The notes below the pieces were generated by a model. The model made no database searches. It saw nothing but the letters and a program-made list of their open reading frames with translations, and was not told the DNA's origin. Source: Clostridiales bacterium (lineage in GTDB: Bacteria; Bacillota; Clostridia; Christensenellales; UBA1242). From it: a stretch of 61,654 nucleotides of DNA. The first letter of the stretch is position 1. Every line of letters starts with the position of its first letter. The DNA is taken from NCBI GenBank assembly GCA_015055745.1, contig SVHS01000003.1, forward strand, positions 1-61,654, in the 5' to 3' direction. The position numbers and the translations under genes are program-made. This document shows, in pieces, positions 44,691-52,553 of the stretch.

Positions 44691-45698
44691 ATGAAAATGA
44701 AAGATTTTGACATTAGCATGACTCAGTACAATCGCGGAGATATTATCACAGGTACTATAGTGATGATAGGGGCTAATGAGGTAGTCGTAGCTATAGGTGG
44801 ACTAAAAGAAGGTGTTTTTCCAAAAGATGAGCTAGACTCAGCATTTAAGATAGGCGACGCAATATTGGTCATGGTGACAGGAGAGATAGATGACAAAGGG
44901 TGCTTAGTACTTACTCATGCTGGAGTAAATAAAGCCATAGAAGATAAGGAAAAATTGAAAAATTTAAAAGTAGGCAGTGAGCTATGCTTTAAAGTGAAGG
45001 ATATAAATAATTATGGCTTGCTAGGTGAAGAGATGGGATATAGGGTATTTTTACCTTATGCTCAGTGCACATCTACAGACTATATGGAGCGTGAAAACTT
45101 GAAAAATCGAGAGATCAACGCTATAGTGATAGAGCTAGACAATATCAAAAAATCTATCGTTTGTAGTACAAAACTGCTAGCTCAGCACGATATAGAGCCA
45201 GTAGAGATTGGAGATATTGTAGCAGGTACTATCATCAAAATCGAAGACAAATATGCTATTGCATTGCTTAAAAATGGAGCCAAAGCTAAGCTTTCCATTA
45301 TGGATGCGTCTTATGAAAAAATTAATACTCTAAATGATATATTGGAGCTAAATAAAGAATATGAATTTAAGATTTTAGATACAAATACCGACTTTTCTAG
45401 GATCAGCATTGGGCTAAAGCAGACAAAAGAAAATCCTATGGATAAAGTGTTTAGTGAAATCAATCTCGGAGATGAGGTAGAAGGTACGGTAGTCAAGATT
45501 TTGCCAGTAGGTGCTGTGATAAAGCTGGATAATGGCTTGACAGCGCTAGCTATCACTAGAGAAAATAGCGATAGGGCAAATGTAGCTACTCACCATATTT
45601 ACAAGCTAAACAATCGTGTAAAGGGTTATGTTTCATATAAAAATGACGAAAAGCACAAATTAAATATTATTACAAACGTGAAAAAGGACAATAATTAG
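44691..45698 (+). CDS. S1-domain RNA-binding protein (ribosomal S1-like)
   Basis: A 335-residue protein with four S1/OB repeats, starting near residues 15, 90, 175 and 260 (for example GDIITGTIVMIGANEVVVAI and GDEVEGTVVKILPVGAVIKL). In Clostridia an S1 protein often follows cmk-plsC-ispH; here it follows plsC alone. It probably binds mRNA at the ribosome. The repeats are more diverged than in E. coli S1. Confidence 0.85.
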   Translation: MKMKDFDISMTQYNRGDIITGTIVMIGANEVVVAIGGLKEGVFPKDELDSAFKIGDAILVMVTGEIDDKGCLVLTHAGVNKAIEDKEKLKNLKVGSELCFKVKDINNYGLLGEEMGYRVFLPYAQCTSTDYMERENLKNREINAIVIELDNIKKSIVCSTKLLAQHDIEPVEIGDIVAGTIIKIEDKYAIALLKNGAKAKLSIMDASYEKINTLNDILELNKEYEFKILDTNTDFSRISIGLKQTKENPMDKVFSEINLGDEVEGTVVKILPVGAVIKLDNGLTALAITRENSDRANVATHHIYKLNNRVKGYVSYKNDEKHKLNIITNVKKDNN

Positions 45699-45729
45699 AC
45701 AAATTTCGACAATTTTTTTGATTTTGGTC

Positions 45730-45758
45730 TTGAAAAATCAGATTTTGTGTATTATGAT
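45730..45758 (+). promoter_or_regulatory. Sigma-A promoter, leaderless, of the anchored protein gene
   Basis: TTGAAA, 17-bp spacer, TATGAT; the ATG at 45766 is 8 nt after the box. Confidence 0.6.
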
Positions 45759-45765
45759 AAGGGCA

Positions 45766-46779
45766 ATGAAGAAATCACTGCTCTTTTTTATTTATGGTGC
45801 CGTAGTCGTAATCGTTTTAGCATTATGTCTTGTTTTGCAACCTCATGACAAGCTTGTATCTGATAGTCCTAGCACAGATATGGAAGTATCCAGCACCACC
45901 AATAAATCAGATGATGATATAGAGACTCCATCAAATCCTACCGAACCTACTATTACTTCACCAAACACTAGTATTCCCAAGACTTATGCAGATAGTTTGA
46001 CATTAAATTGTGCCAAAGAAATAAATATTCTAAAAAATACCAGTGTAAAATTACTTTCAGGATTTATATCAGTGACTCCCGATACTATGGCGAGTGAACT
46101 TACTTATTCGTTAGTTCCATTAGGTAGTAGTGTTTTAGAAGGTATAAAATTTGAAGGTAATATCATCTCAGCTATTTTGGAAGGCTCATATGCTATTACA
46201 TTTTCAGTACCTAAAAGTGATACTGAGTCATTCACTAAGACTATCACTATATACATACATTCGGATATTGATAAGGCTGATATAGTACAAGATACAAACA
46301 CGATCGTATTAGGCGAAACCAAAGCTCTAGCAGATATTTTTACTATACATAATGCAGAAATGACAGTAAGTATAGACACTGACGATAGTATTGTGTATGC
46401 TGATGGTAAGTTTACAGCAATTACTATCGGTAATAACCTTGTAAATGTCTCTCTAGAGGGTGGATATCTAAGATGTTGTTATCAATTTACTATTAGGACA
46501 AAAGATTTGCCAAGATACGATATCATAGCAGATGATATTATAGAAGTAAACTTAGCAAAAAAGACAAAATTAATTTATTTTGAGGTTCGTGATAGGCTAG
46601 AGAGTGGTGTACTACAAAAGGTAGAAACTATGATTAGTAATGAAAATGTGGCGACCGTTGTAAAAGTAGACGAGATGACTATAAAGATAAAATTATTGTC
46701 ACAAGGCACTACCACACTTACATTGATTTGTGCAGAGGATCCATCAGTCATCAAATATATCACAATTATTGTGAAATAA
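45766..46779 (+). CDS. Membrane-anchored extracellular protein with Ig-like domains
   Basis: A 337-residue protein. After MKKSL comes one membrane helix (residues 6-24), a Ser/Thr/Pro/Asp-rich linker (about 30-72), then beta-rich repeats that resemble bacterial Ig-like (BIG2) domains (ITIGNNLVNVSLEGGYL, LSQGTTTLTLIC). It should face outwards. The frame is open from 45718, but the promoter overlaps that part. The role is unknown. It is followed by a shared terminator and a convergent tRNA gene. Confidence 0.65.
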   Translation: MKKSLLFFIYGAVVVIVLALCLVLQPHDKLVSDSPSTDMEVSSTTNKSDDDIETPSNPTEPTITSPNTSIPKTYADSLTLNCAKEINILKNTSVKLLSGFISVTPDTMASELTYSLVPLGSSVLEGIKFEGNIISAILEGSYAITFSVPKSDTESFTKTITIYIHSDIDKADIVQDTNTIVLGETKALADIFTIHNAEMTVSIDTDDSIVYADGKFTAITIGNNLVNVSLEGGYLRCCYQFTIRTKDLPRYDIIADDIIEVNLAKKTKLIYFEVRDRLESGVLQKVETMISNENVATVVKVDEMTIKIKLLSQGTTTLTLICAEDPSVIKYITIIVK

Positions 46780-46780
46780 A

Positions 46781-46804
46781 AAAAGAGGCAAAGACCTCTT
46801 TTTT
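46781..46804. terminator. Bidirectional terminator between the anchored protein gene and tRNA-Thr
   Basis: AAAAGAGG / CCTCTTTT with a 6-nt loop and A/T runs on both sides. It should serve the plus-strand gene and the minus-strand tRNA. Confidence 0.8.
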
Positions 46805-46879
46805 GGAGCTCCTAGGCGGATTCGAACCGCCGACCCACGCATTACGAATGCGTTGCTCTACCAGCTGAGCCATAGAAGC
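46804..46879 (-). tRNA. tRNA-Thr (CGT)
   Basis: A 76-nt cloverleaf on the minus strand with acceptor GCTTCTA / TAGGAGC (one G-T pair), anticodon loop TTCGTAA, T-loop GGTTCGAATCC and encoded CCA. It decodes ACG. Confidence 0.93.
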
Positions 46880-46953
46880 ACAACCATCGCAATTATTTTA
46901 TCACAGTATTGATATTTTTTCAATCTTTTTTATTTGTTTTATATTTTTTTAAC

Positions 46954-46982
46954 TTGATTTATGTCTCATTATTTGTTAAAAT
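46954..46982 (+). promoter_or_regulatory. Sigma-A promoter, leaderless, of the PLD-like gene
   Basis: TTGATT, 17-bp spacer, TAAAAT; the ATG at 46990 is 8 nt after the box. Confidence 0.7.
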
Positions 46983-46989
46983 AATCTAG

Positions 46990-48330
46990 ATGTTAGCAGT
47001 TAAAATAATTTTTGGTATAATTTTATTGATTTTATATGTATTGATGATGACCACTATGATTATCTTTGAGCGAGACAAGCCCAAGAATATGATCATCTGG
47101 TCTATCATCTTTTTGCTATCACAGGTCATAGGATATGCGATATATTTAGTACTTAGACATATTTATTACAAGAAAAAGAATTCATTAGTGACAAAACAGA
47201 GAGAAGACGATATTTATCGTGGTTTAATTTCAAGTAAGCTCAATGACAATAAGGTAGAGACAGATGATGAATTGTTTGCATTTAATAATCTAGCATTTGA
47301 CTCTAGCGCTACAGCTAATAATAATTATGAATTGATTCACAGCAAGGAAGAGGTAAAAGCTAGCCTTATCCAAGATATACGCAATGCCAGCTCATATATT
47401 ATGCTTGAATTTACTAGAGTAGAAGCCGATGACTTTGAGGATATCAAGTCTGCTTTGATAGAAAAAGCCAAAAGTGATGTAGTGATTAGATTGGTACACA
47501 ATTATCACATCAGTCACAAGCTAATAAAAGAATTGAAATCAGCAGGTATCAGAGTCTATAGATTTAGCAAGTATAATACTGATGGTAGGATATATGCCAA
47601 CCTTAGAAACATTATATCAATCGATGGCAAGATAGCTTATCTTGGCAATTTTGATACGTCAGCGAAACAAAATAAAAATACTGTAGAGATTACGGATATG
47701 TTTTTGCGTATCAAAGGTGATGTAGTACAAGATATCAATCTCTCAGTACATCAAGATGCTATATTCGCTAGCGGAAAATATATTGAATGGAAAGAGCAAA
47801 GAAGAGACAATATAAATAATAAAAATTATGTCCAATTTGTATCAAATCATGTAGAGAATGATATGGAGCTATTGATTATCAAGGCTATATGTATGGCAAA
47901 AAAATCTATCCAGCTTCAGCTCCAGCAATTTATTCCTACAGAGAGTATCATGTCTCTATTGCGCTTTGCGATCAATTCAAATATCGATGTTCGTCTTATG
48001 GTACCATTCAAAAACAATCGTCACGTAAAATACTTTGCTACACGAGCTTATGCAAAAGAGTTAGCTTTATTTGGTGCGAATGTGTACTTATATGACGGTT
48101 ATTTGAGATTCAATGCTATTGTAATAGATTCTAGCTATGTGATATATGGCTCATACATATTAGATAGAGAGCATTTAAACACTAGTCTTCAAAATATAGC
48201 CCTTATAAAAGATATAAAGACAGCAGAAAAATTTAATAAAGTATTTGATACCTGTATAGATAATAGTTATCGTATAAATAATGCAAAATATATGTTGCTA
48301 AGAGAAAAGTTTTTCAAAAACTTTGTATAA
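46990..48330 (+). CDS. Cardiolipin-synthase-like protein with both HKD motifs degenerate
   Basis: A 446-residue protein with two N-terminal membrane helices (about residues 3-21 and 32-52) and two phospholipase-D repeats, as in cardiolipin synthase. Each repeat keeps the fold and the Asp of the HxKxxxxD motif but has lost His and Lys. Repeat 1 reads NLRNIISIDGKIAYLG where HRKIVVIDG is usual, and repeat 2 reads YLRFNAIVID where LHxKxxVVD is usual. It should not be an active phosphatidyltransferase. A structural or regulatory role is inferred. Confidence 0.8.
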   Translation: MLAVKIIFGIILLILYVLMMTTMIIFERDKPKNMIIWSIIFLLSQVIGYAIYLVLRHIYYKKKNSLVTKQREDDIYRGLISSKLNDNKVETDDELFAFNNLAFDSSATANNNYELIHSKEEVKASLIQDIRNASSYIMLEFTRVEADDFEDIKSALIEKAKSDVVIRLVHNYHISHKLIKELKSAGIRVYRFSKYNTDGRIYANLRNIISIDGKIAYLGNFDTSAKQNKNTVEITDMFLRIKGDVVQDINLSVHQDAIFASGKYIEWKEQRRDNINNKNYVQFVSNHVENDMELLIIKAICMAKKSIQLQLQQFIPTESIMSLLRFAINSNIDVRLMVPFKNNRHVKYFATRAYAKELALFGANVYLYDGYLRFNAIVIDSSYVIYGSYILDREHLNTSLQNIALIKDIKTAEKFNKVFDTCIDNSYRINNAKYMLLREKFFKNFV

Positions 48331-48341
48331 GAGGAGAATAG

Positions 48342-49178
48342 ATGATATTTGGGGTAGCAGGAGTACCGACTAATTATAATGGTAAGTTTAAAGATTTATT
48401 CGATTGGCTCAGGAATCTTGGACTAAATGCTTACGAGATCCAATGCGTATATGGATTTAAGATTTCTGATGCAAATAAAGCAGTCATCTTAAAAGAGCAA
48501 GCAAATGATATGCATTTTTCTATCCATGCTCCATATTATATCAATCTAGGCAGTCAAAATGCTCCTGTAGTAGCTAGAAGTAAGGAAAATATGAAGCAAG
48601 GTATAGAATTGGCAAAATCTATAGGAGTCAATCGTATCGTTTTTCATCCAGGTGGCGGGCATAATAATACTATAGAAGGTAGAAAATTCGCTATTAGACA
48701 ATTAATAGATGCAGTCAATGAGTTTACTAGCGAAATAGATATGGGAGAAGTAAGACTTTATCCAGAGATCGGTGGTAAGACTGCCAATCTAGGTTCTTTA
48801 GATGAAATAATAGAAATATGCAAGGAATGTAAATATTGTTATCCATGTATAGATATTGCGCATTTGCATGCACGTGAATTTGGCTCTATCACGAGTAAGG
48901 AAATATTGAAAGAAAAGCTAGAGAGGATCAAATCAGCATTACCTGAGAAATTTAAATATATTCATTTCCACGCATATACTATCAATTACGGTGATAAAGG
49001 AGAGGTAAAGCATCTCATGCACGGTGAAAATATGCCAGATGGTAGTGAGGGACGACCAAATCTAGATGAATTTGTAGAGCTTTTACATGAAATGAATATC
49101 AATCCTTGGGTGATTAGTGAAGCTAGCGACACTCAAGAAATAGGTGCCAAATATATGCGAGATTTGTATATTAAATAA
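48342..49178 (+). CDS. Endonuclease IV (AP endonuclease) family protein
   Basis: A 278-residue TIM-barrel metalloprotein. Likely metal ligands are seen in FSIHAPYY, VFHPGGGHNN, LYPEIGGK, CIDIAHLHA, YIHFHAY and WVISEAS, the usual order for Nfo/endonuclease IV, which cuts DNA at abasic sites. Ribosome site AGAGGAG. It is 11 bp after the PLD-like gene. Confidence 0.88.
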   Translation: MIFGVAGVPTNYNGKFKDLFDWLRNLGLNAYEIQCVYGFKISDANKAVILKEQANDMHFSIHAPYYINLGSQNAPVVARSKENMKQGIELAKSIGVNRIVFHPGGGHNNTIEGRKFAIRQLIDAVNEFTSEIDMGEVRLYPEIGGKTANLGSLDEIIEICKECKYCYPCIDIAHLHAREFGSITSKEILKEKLERIKSALPEKFKYIHFHAYTINYGDKGEVKHLMHGENMPDGSEGRPNLDEFVELLHEMNINPWVISEASDTQEIGAKYMRDLYIK

Positions 49179-49180
49179 CG

Positions 49181-50011
49181 ATGCAAAAAATAGAATTTGA
49201 AGTAAAGGAAAATATAGAGCTTACTAAGGCAATAATTAATGAATTGCCTTTTCTTTCTCGTTTTGATGTCAAGAAGATGTTGGAAAATAAAGATATCAAA
49301 ATAAATGGAGCGAGAGTAAAAGAAAATATTGACTTAAAAAAAGATGACAAAGTTGTAGTATTCTATGTAGAAAAAGAGAGTAAAGAATGGTATACATTAG
49401 TATATGAAGATGAAAATGTCTTGATAGTAAATAAGCGTGCTGGTATAGAAATAGTGAGCGAAAAAGAGCGAGATTTATTGTCAATTTTATCGAAAGAAAA
49501 TGATACAGTACTTCCAGTACATAGATTGGATAGAAATACAGAAGGTCTAGTTGTTTTTGCTAAAAATAAGATGTCAGAAAAAGAGCTGTTGACTGCATTC
49601 AAGACAAGGCAAGGCATCGTCAAGAAATACGCACTTTTGGTGCATGGCAGAGTAGATATCACAAAGATAAAAAGAACTGTGTATCTAAAAAAAGTAGATG
49701 CATTGTCAAAAGTATGGATTAGCGAAATAAAAACTACAGGATACGAACCAGCAGTCACAGAATTTGATATAATAGAGTATAGGGGAGATAATACATTACT
49801 CGAGGCAAATCTTCTCACAGGCAAGACGCACCAGATAAGAGCGCATATATCATATTATGGTCATTCTATATTGGGCGATCAAAAATATGGAAAAGATGAC
49901 TACGATAAACTGCACTTGACAGCGAATTATCTAGCGTTCAATTTCAAAAAAGATAGTAAATTATATTATTTAAAAGGAAAAAACTTCGAGATAATTCCTA
50001 CATGGATATAA
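49181..50011 (+). CDS. RluA-family pseudouridine synthase
   Basis: A 276-residue enzyme with an N-terminal S4-like domain (LSRFDVKKMLENKDIKING). The catalytic motif HRLDRNTEGLVVFAKN has its Asp near residue 108, and LLTGKTHQIRAHISYYGH follows. The target (23S rRNA or tRNA) cannot be told. The start is 2 bp after the previous stop. Confidence 0.9.
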   Translation: MQKIEFEVKENIELTKAIINELPFLSRFDVKKMLENKDIKINGARVKENIDLKKDDKVVVFYVEKESKEWYTLVYEDENVLIVNKRAGIEIVSEKERDLLSILSKENDTVLPVHRLDRNTEGLVVFAKNKMSEKELLTAFKTRQGIVKKYALLVHGRVDITKIKRTVYLKKVDALSKVWISEIKTTGYEPAVTEFDIIEYRGDNTLLEANLLTGKTHQIRAHISYYGHSILGDQKYGKDDYDKLHLTANYLAFNFKKDSKLYYLKGKNFEIIPTWI

Positions 50012-50057
50012 AAAATCTATGAAATTAAAATTTTTTAGAAAAATTTATAAAAATTCA

Positions 50058-50086
50058 TTGACATTTGTCTCTGGATATAGTAGAAT
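50058..50086 (+). promoter_or_regulatory. Promoter of the tRNA cluster
   Basis: TTGACA, 17-bp spacer, TAGAAT, 13 bp before tRNA-Pro. Confidence 0.75.
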
Positions 50087-50099
50087 TGACTCGTAGCGT

Positions 50100-50175
50100 C
50101 GGGGTGTAGCGCAGTTGGTAGCGCACGTGATTTGGGATCATGGGGCCGGGGGTTCGAGTCCCTTCACTCCGACCA
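50100..50175 (+). tRNA. tRNA-Pro (TGG)
   Basis: 76 nt; acceptor CGGGGTG / CACTCCG, anticodon loop TTTGGGA, CCA encoded. Confidence 0.95.
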
Positions 50176-50180
50176 CATAG

Positions 50181-50257
50181 GGGCCTTTAGCTCAGTTGGT
50201 TAGAGCAACCGGCTCATAACCGGTCGGTCCGCGGTTCAAGTCCGTGAAGGCCCACCA
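50181..50257 (+). tRNA. tRNA with CAT anticodon (Met or Ile2)
   Basis: 77 nt; acceptor GGGCCTT / AAGGCCC, anticodon loop CTCATAA, CCA encoded. The acceptor pairs at its first position, so it is not the initiator. Elongator Met and lysidine-modified Ile2 cannot be separated with certainty here. Confidence 0.9.
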
Positions 50258-50290
50258 GCCGAAAGGCTAACCTATTTTATTTAATATTTT

Positions 50291-50367
50291 GGCCCGGTAG
50301 CTCAGTTGGTTAGAGCGCCAGCCTGTCACGCTGGAGGTCGAGGGTTCGAGCCCCTTCCGGGTCGCCA
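50291..50367 (+). tRNA. tRNA-Asp (GTC)
   Basis: 77 nt; acceptor GGCCCGG / CCGGGTC, anticodon loop CTGTCAC, CCA encoded. A GUN anticodon, so a queuosine substrate. Confidence 0.95.
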
Positions 50368-50377
50368 AAATTATTAT

Positions 50378-50453
50378 GCCTCGATAGCTCAGTCGGTAGA
50401 GCAAAGGACTGAAAATCCTTGTGTCACTGGTTCGATTCCGGTTCGAGGCACCA
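50378..50453 (+). tRNA. tRNA-Phe (GAA)
   Basis: 76 nt; anticodon loop CTGAAAA, CCA encoded. Confidence 0.95.
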
Positions 50454-50480
50454 CATTTTTTATTAGATGTGTGTTTTCTT

Positions 50481-50555
50481 GCTAGTGTGGCTCAACGGTA
50501 GAGCAGCTGACTTGTAATCAGCAGGTTGGGGGTTCGATTCCCTTCACTAGCTCCA
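50481..50555 (+). tRNA. tRNA-Thr (TGT), copy 1
   Basis: 75 nt; acceptor GCTAGTG / CACTAGC, anticodon loop CTTGTAA, CCA encoded. An identical gene lies at 50752-50826. Confidence 0.95.
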
Positions 50556-50558
50556 TAT

Positions 50559-50643
50559 GGAAGGGTTGCAGAGCGGCCAAATGCAACGGACTGTAAATCC
50601 GTCGACTTCGTCTTCGATGGTTCGAATCCATCCCCTTCCACCA
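50559..50643 (+). tRNA. tRNA-Tyr (GTA)
   Basis: 85 nt with a long variable arm, as normal for bacterial tRNA-Tyr; anticodon loop CTGTAAA, CCA encoded. Confidence 0.95.
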
Positions 50644-50648
50644 AAGAG

Positions 50649-50671
50649 TCTCGGTTAATCCGAGATTTTTT
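50649..50671 (+). terminator. Terminator of the six-tRNA operon
   Basis: Stem TCTCGG / CCGAGA and a T run. Confidence 0.8.
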
Positions 50672-50751
50672 GTTTAAAAATTTTAAATTATATTAAAATT
50701 AATTTGTTTTTTGAAAAGAATATGATATAATGACTATATTACAATAAGTAT

Positions 50752-50826
50752 GCTAGTGTGGCTCAACGGTAGAGCAGCTGACTTGTAATCAGCAGGTTGG
50801 GGGTTCGATTCCCTTCACTAGCTCCA
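50752..50826 (+). tRNA. tRNA-Thr (TGT), copy 2
   Basis: 75 nt identical to 50481-50555. It lies beyond the terminator and has its own TATAAT box about 30 bp upstream, so it is a separate transcription unit. A terminator (CTCGC / GCGAG, T7) follows at 50831-50852. Confidence 0.95.
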
Positions 50827-50830
50827 CGAG

Positions 50831-50852
50831 CTCGCAATAAGCGAGTTTTTTT
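50831..50852 (+). terminator. Terminator after tRNA-Thr copy 2
   Basis: CTCGC-AATAA-GCGAG and T7. The remaining 220 bp before spoIIAA hold an AT-rich region and a hairpin (AACAATT near 51002) but no gene I can see. Confidence 0.75.
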
Positions 50853-51072
50853 GTTTCTTAATAGGGAATTGAACGAGAGCATAAAAAAACAGCATTGGTT
50901 GATGTTGTTTTGACATAGTAGGTGATTGTCCTTATCAATAAGTTTGTGTGGGGCTAGATGTCAAAAAGGAAATAGAACTCTACAACCTTCTACAAAATAT
51001 ATAACAATTTCAACAATTGTTATTATTTTTTTTATTTTATTATCTGATACAATGTCTGTAGCGAGGTGAAAA

Positions 51073-51384
51073 ATGCAAATCAAATCACGTGTCGTCAATA
51101 GAACATTATATATATTACTCAGTGGAGAATTGGACGAATATACGGCACCTACAGTGCGAAAAAATCTAGACACACTTATGCAGACACAAAAAGGCTTTAT
51201 CCAAATAGTTATGGATTTATCCGAATTGACATTTATGGATAGTACAGGAGTAGGAGTCTTGATAGGTAGATACAAAAAAATGAGAGAAAGCAATAAACCT
51301 ATCTTTATCACCAATCCTAGTAGAAATGCAGAGCGTATATTCAAGATGTCAGGTCTGTATGAGATTATGCCAAAGATAGTATAG
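51073..51384 (+). CDS. spoIIAA: Anti-sigma-F factor antagonist
   Basis: A 103-residue STAS-domain protein that frees sigma-F by binding SpoIIAB in the forespore. LSELTFMDSTGVGVLIGRYK contains the Ser that SpoIIAB phosphorylates (DSTG). First gene of the spoIIA operon. No clear sigma-H promoter could be picked out upstream; TACAAT at 51049 is a possible -10 box. Confidence 0.95.
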   Translation: MQIKSRVVNRTLYILLSGELDEYTAPTVRKNLDTLMQTQKGFIQIVMDLSELTFMDSTGVGVLIGRYKKMRESNKPIFITNPSRNAERIFKMSGLYEIMPKIV

Positions 51385-51399
51385 AGTAGGAGGAAATGT

Positions 51400-51828
51400 A
51401 TGAAAAATGTAATGGAAATTAAATTTAAAGCTATAGCAGAAAATGAGCCATTTGCACGCAATGTAGTGGCTAGTTTTATCTTGCCTCTAAATCCTAGCAT
51501 AAACGAGCTAGAAGATATTAAAACAGCTGTAAATGAAGCTGTGACAAATGTGATAGTGCATGCTTATCCTGACAAATCTGGATATATCAATATGAAAATC
51601 ACTACTATAGACAACAAAGTAGAAATAAATATCAGCGACAATGGTGTAGGTATACAAGATATCGAGCGCGCTTTGACACCTTTTTACACCAGCAAACCAG
51701 ACGAAGAGCGTAGTGGTATGGGATTTACAGTGATGGAGAGTTTTATGGATAGGCTAGAGGTCAAAAACAATAAAGACGGTGTGTCTGTGATTATGTTTAA
51801 AGAATTAGAACAAGTAGCGGAGATGTAG
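51400..51828 (+). CDS. spoIIAB: Anti-sigma-F factor SpoIIAB
   Basis: A 142-residue GHKL-type kinase that holds sigma-F inactive and phosphorylates SpoIIAA. The N box is AVNEAVTNVIVHAYP, and ISDNGVGI and GMGFTVMESF are the G boxes for ATP. Ribosome site TAGGAGG; 2 bp before sigF. Confidence 0.95.
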   Translation: MKNVMEIKFKAIAENEPFARNVVASFILPLNPSINELEDIKTAVNEAVTNVIVHAYPDKSGYINMKITTIDNKVEINISDNGVGIQDIERALTPFYTSKPDEERSGMGFTVMESFMDRLEVKNNKDGVSVIMFKELEQVAEM

Positions 51829-51830
51829 CC

Positions 51831-52553
51831 ATGCTAACCAATGAGGAGACTTTTGCGCTATTGGAATGTGCAAAAAAAGGAGACGATTTTGCCAAAGAAA
51901 AACTAATTAGCTTCAATTCTCCACTCATCAAAAGTGTAGTCAAACGATATCTAAATAAAGGTATAGAATACGATGATTTGTATCAGTTGGGTGCTTTAGG
52001 TTTTGTAAAGGCTATAAATAATTATGACGCTAGCTACAATGTAAAATTTACGACTTATGCTGTACCAATGATAGCTGGCGAGATAAAGAGATTTTTGCGA
52101 GATGATGGTAGTATCAAAGTATCTAGGAGCATAAAGCATCTAGCTATTCAAGTAAAAAATTTCATCACAGAATACACTAAAATACATCAACAAAATCCTA
52201 CTTTGGACACAATATCGAAAGAATTGTCCATAGAGGTCAACGATATAGTATTAGCTCTAGAGGCTAATGCTTCGCCATTGTCTTTAAATGAAAAATTTAA
52301 CGATGATGCTGATTCTAATACTATCATGGATAAATTGTCTGATAACTTTTCTGTAGATAATTTCATGAACAAATTAGCATTAAAAGATATGATAAACTCA
52401 CTCACTGCTAGGGAAAAGCAGGTTATTATCATGCGATATTATCTAGACAAGACACAGAGTGAGATAGCAAAAGAACTTGGCGTAAGCCAAGTCCAAGTGA
52501 GTAGGATAGAAAATAAAGTACTATGCGAGATGAAAGATAAATTATCCTTGTGA
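51831..52553 (+). CDS. sigF: Sporulation sigma factor sigma-F
   Basis: First forespore-specific sigma factor. The 240 aa show region 2 (YDDLYQLGALGFVKAINNYD, then KFTTYAVPMIAGEIKRFLRDD), region 3 and region 4 (QSEIAKELGVSQVQVSRIENKV). Its 3' end overlaps the convergent lipoprotein gene by 12 bp. Confidence 0.96.
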   Translation: MLTNEETFALLECAKKGDDFAKEKLISFNSPLIKSVVKRYLNKGIEYDDLYQLGALGFVKAINNYDASYNVKFTTYAVPMIAGEIKRFLRDDGSIKVSRSIKHLAIQVKNFITEYTKIHQQNPTLDTISKELSIEVNDIVLALEANASPLSLNEKFNDDADSNTIMDKLSDNFSVDNFMNKLALKDMINSLTAREKQVIIMRYYLDKTQSEIAKELGVSQVQVSRIENKVLCEMKDKLSL

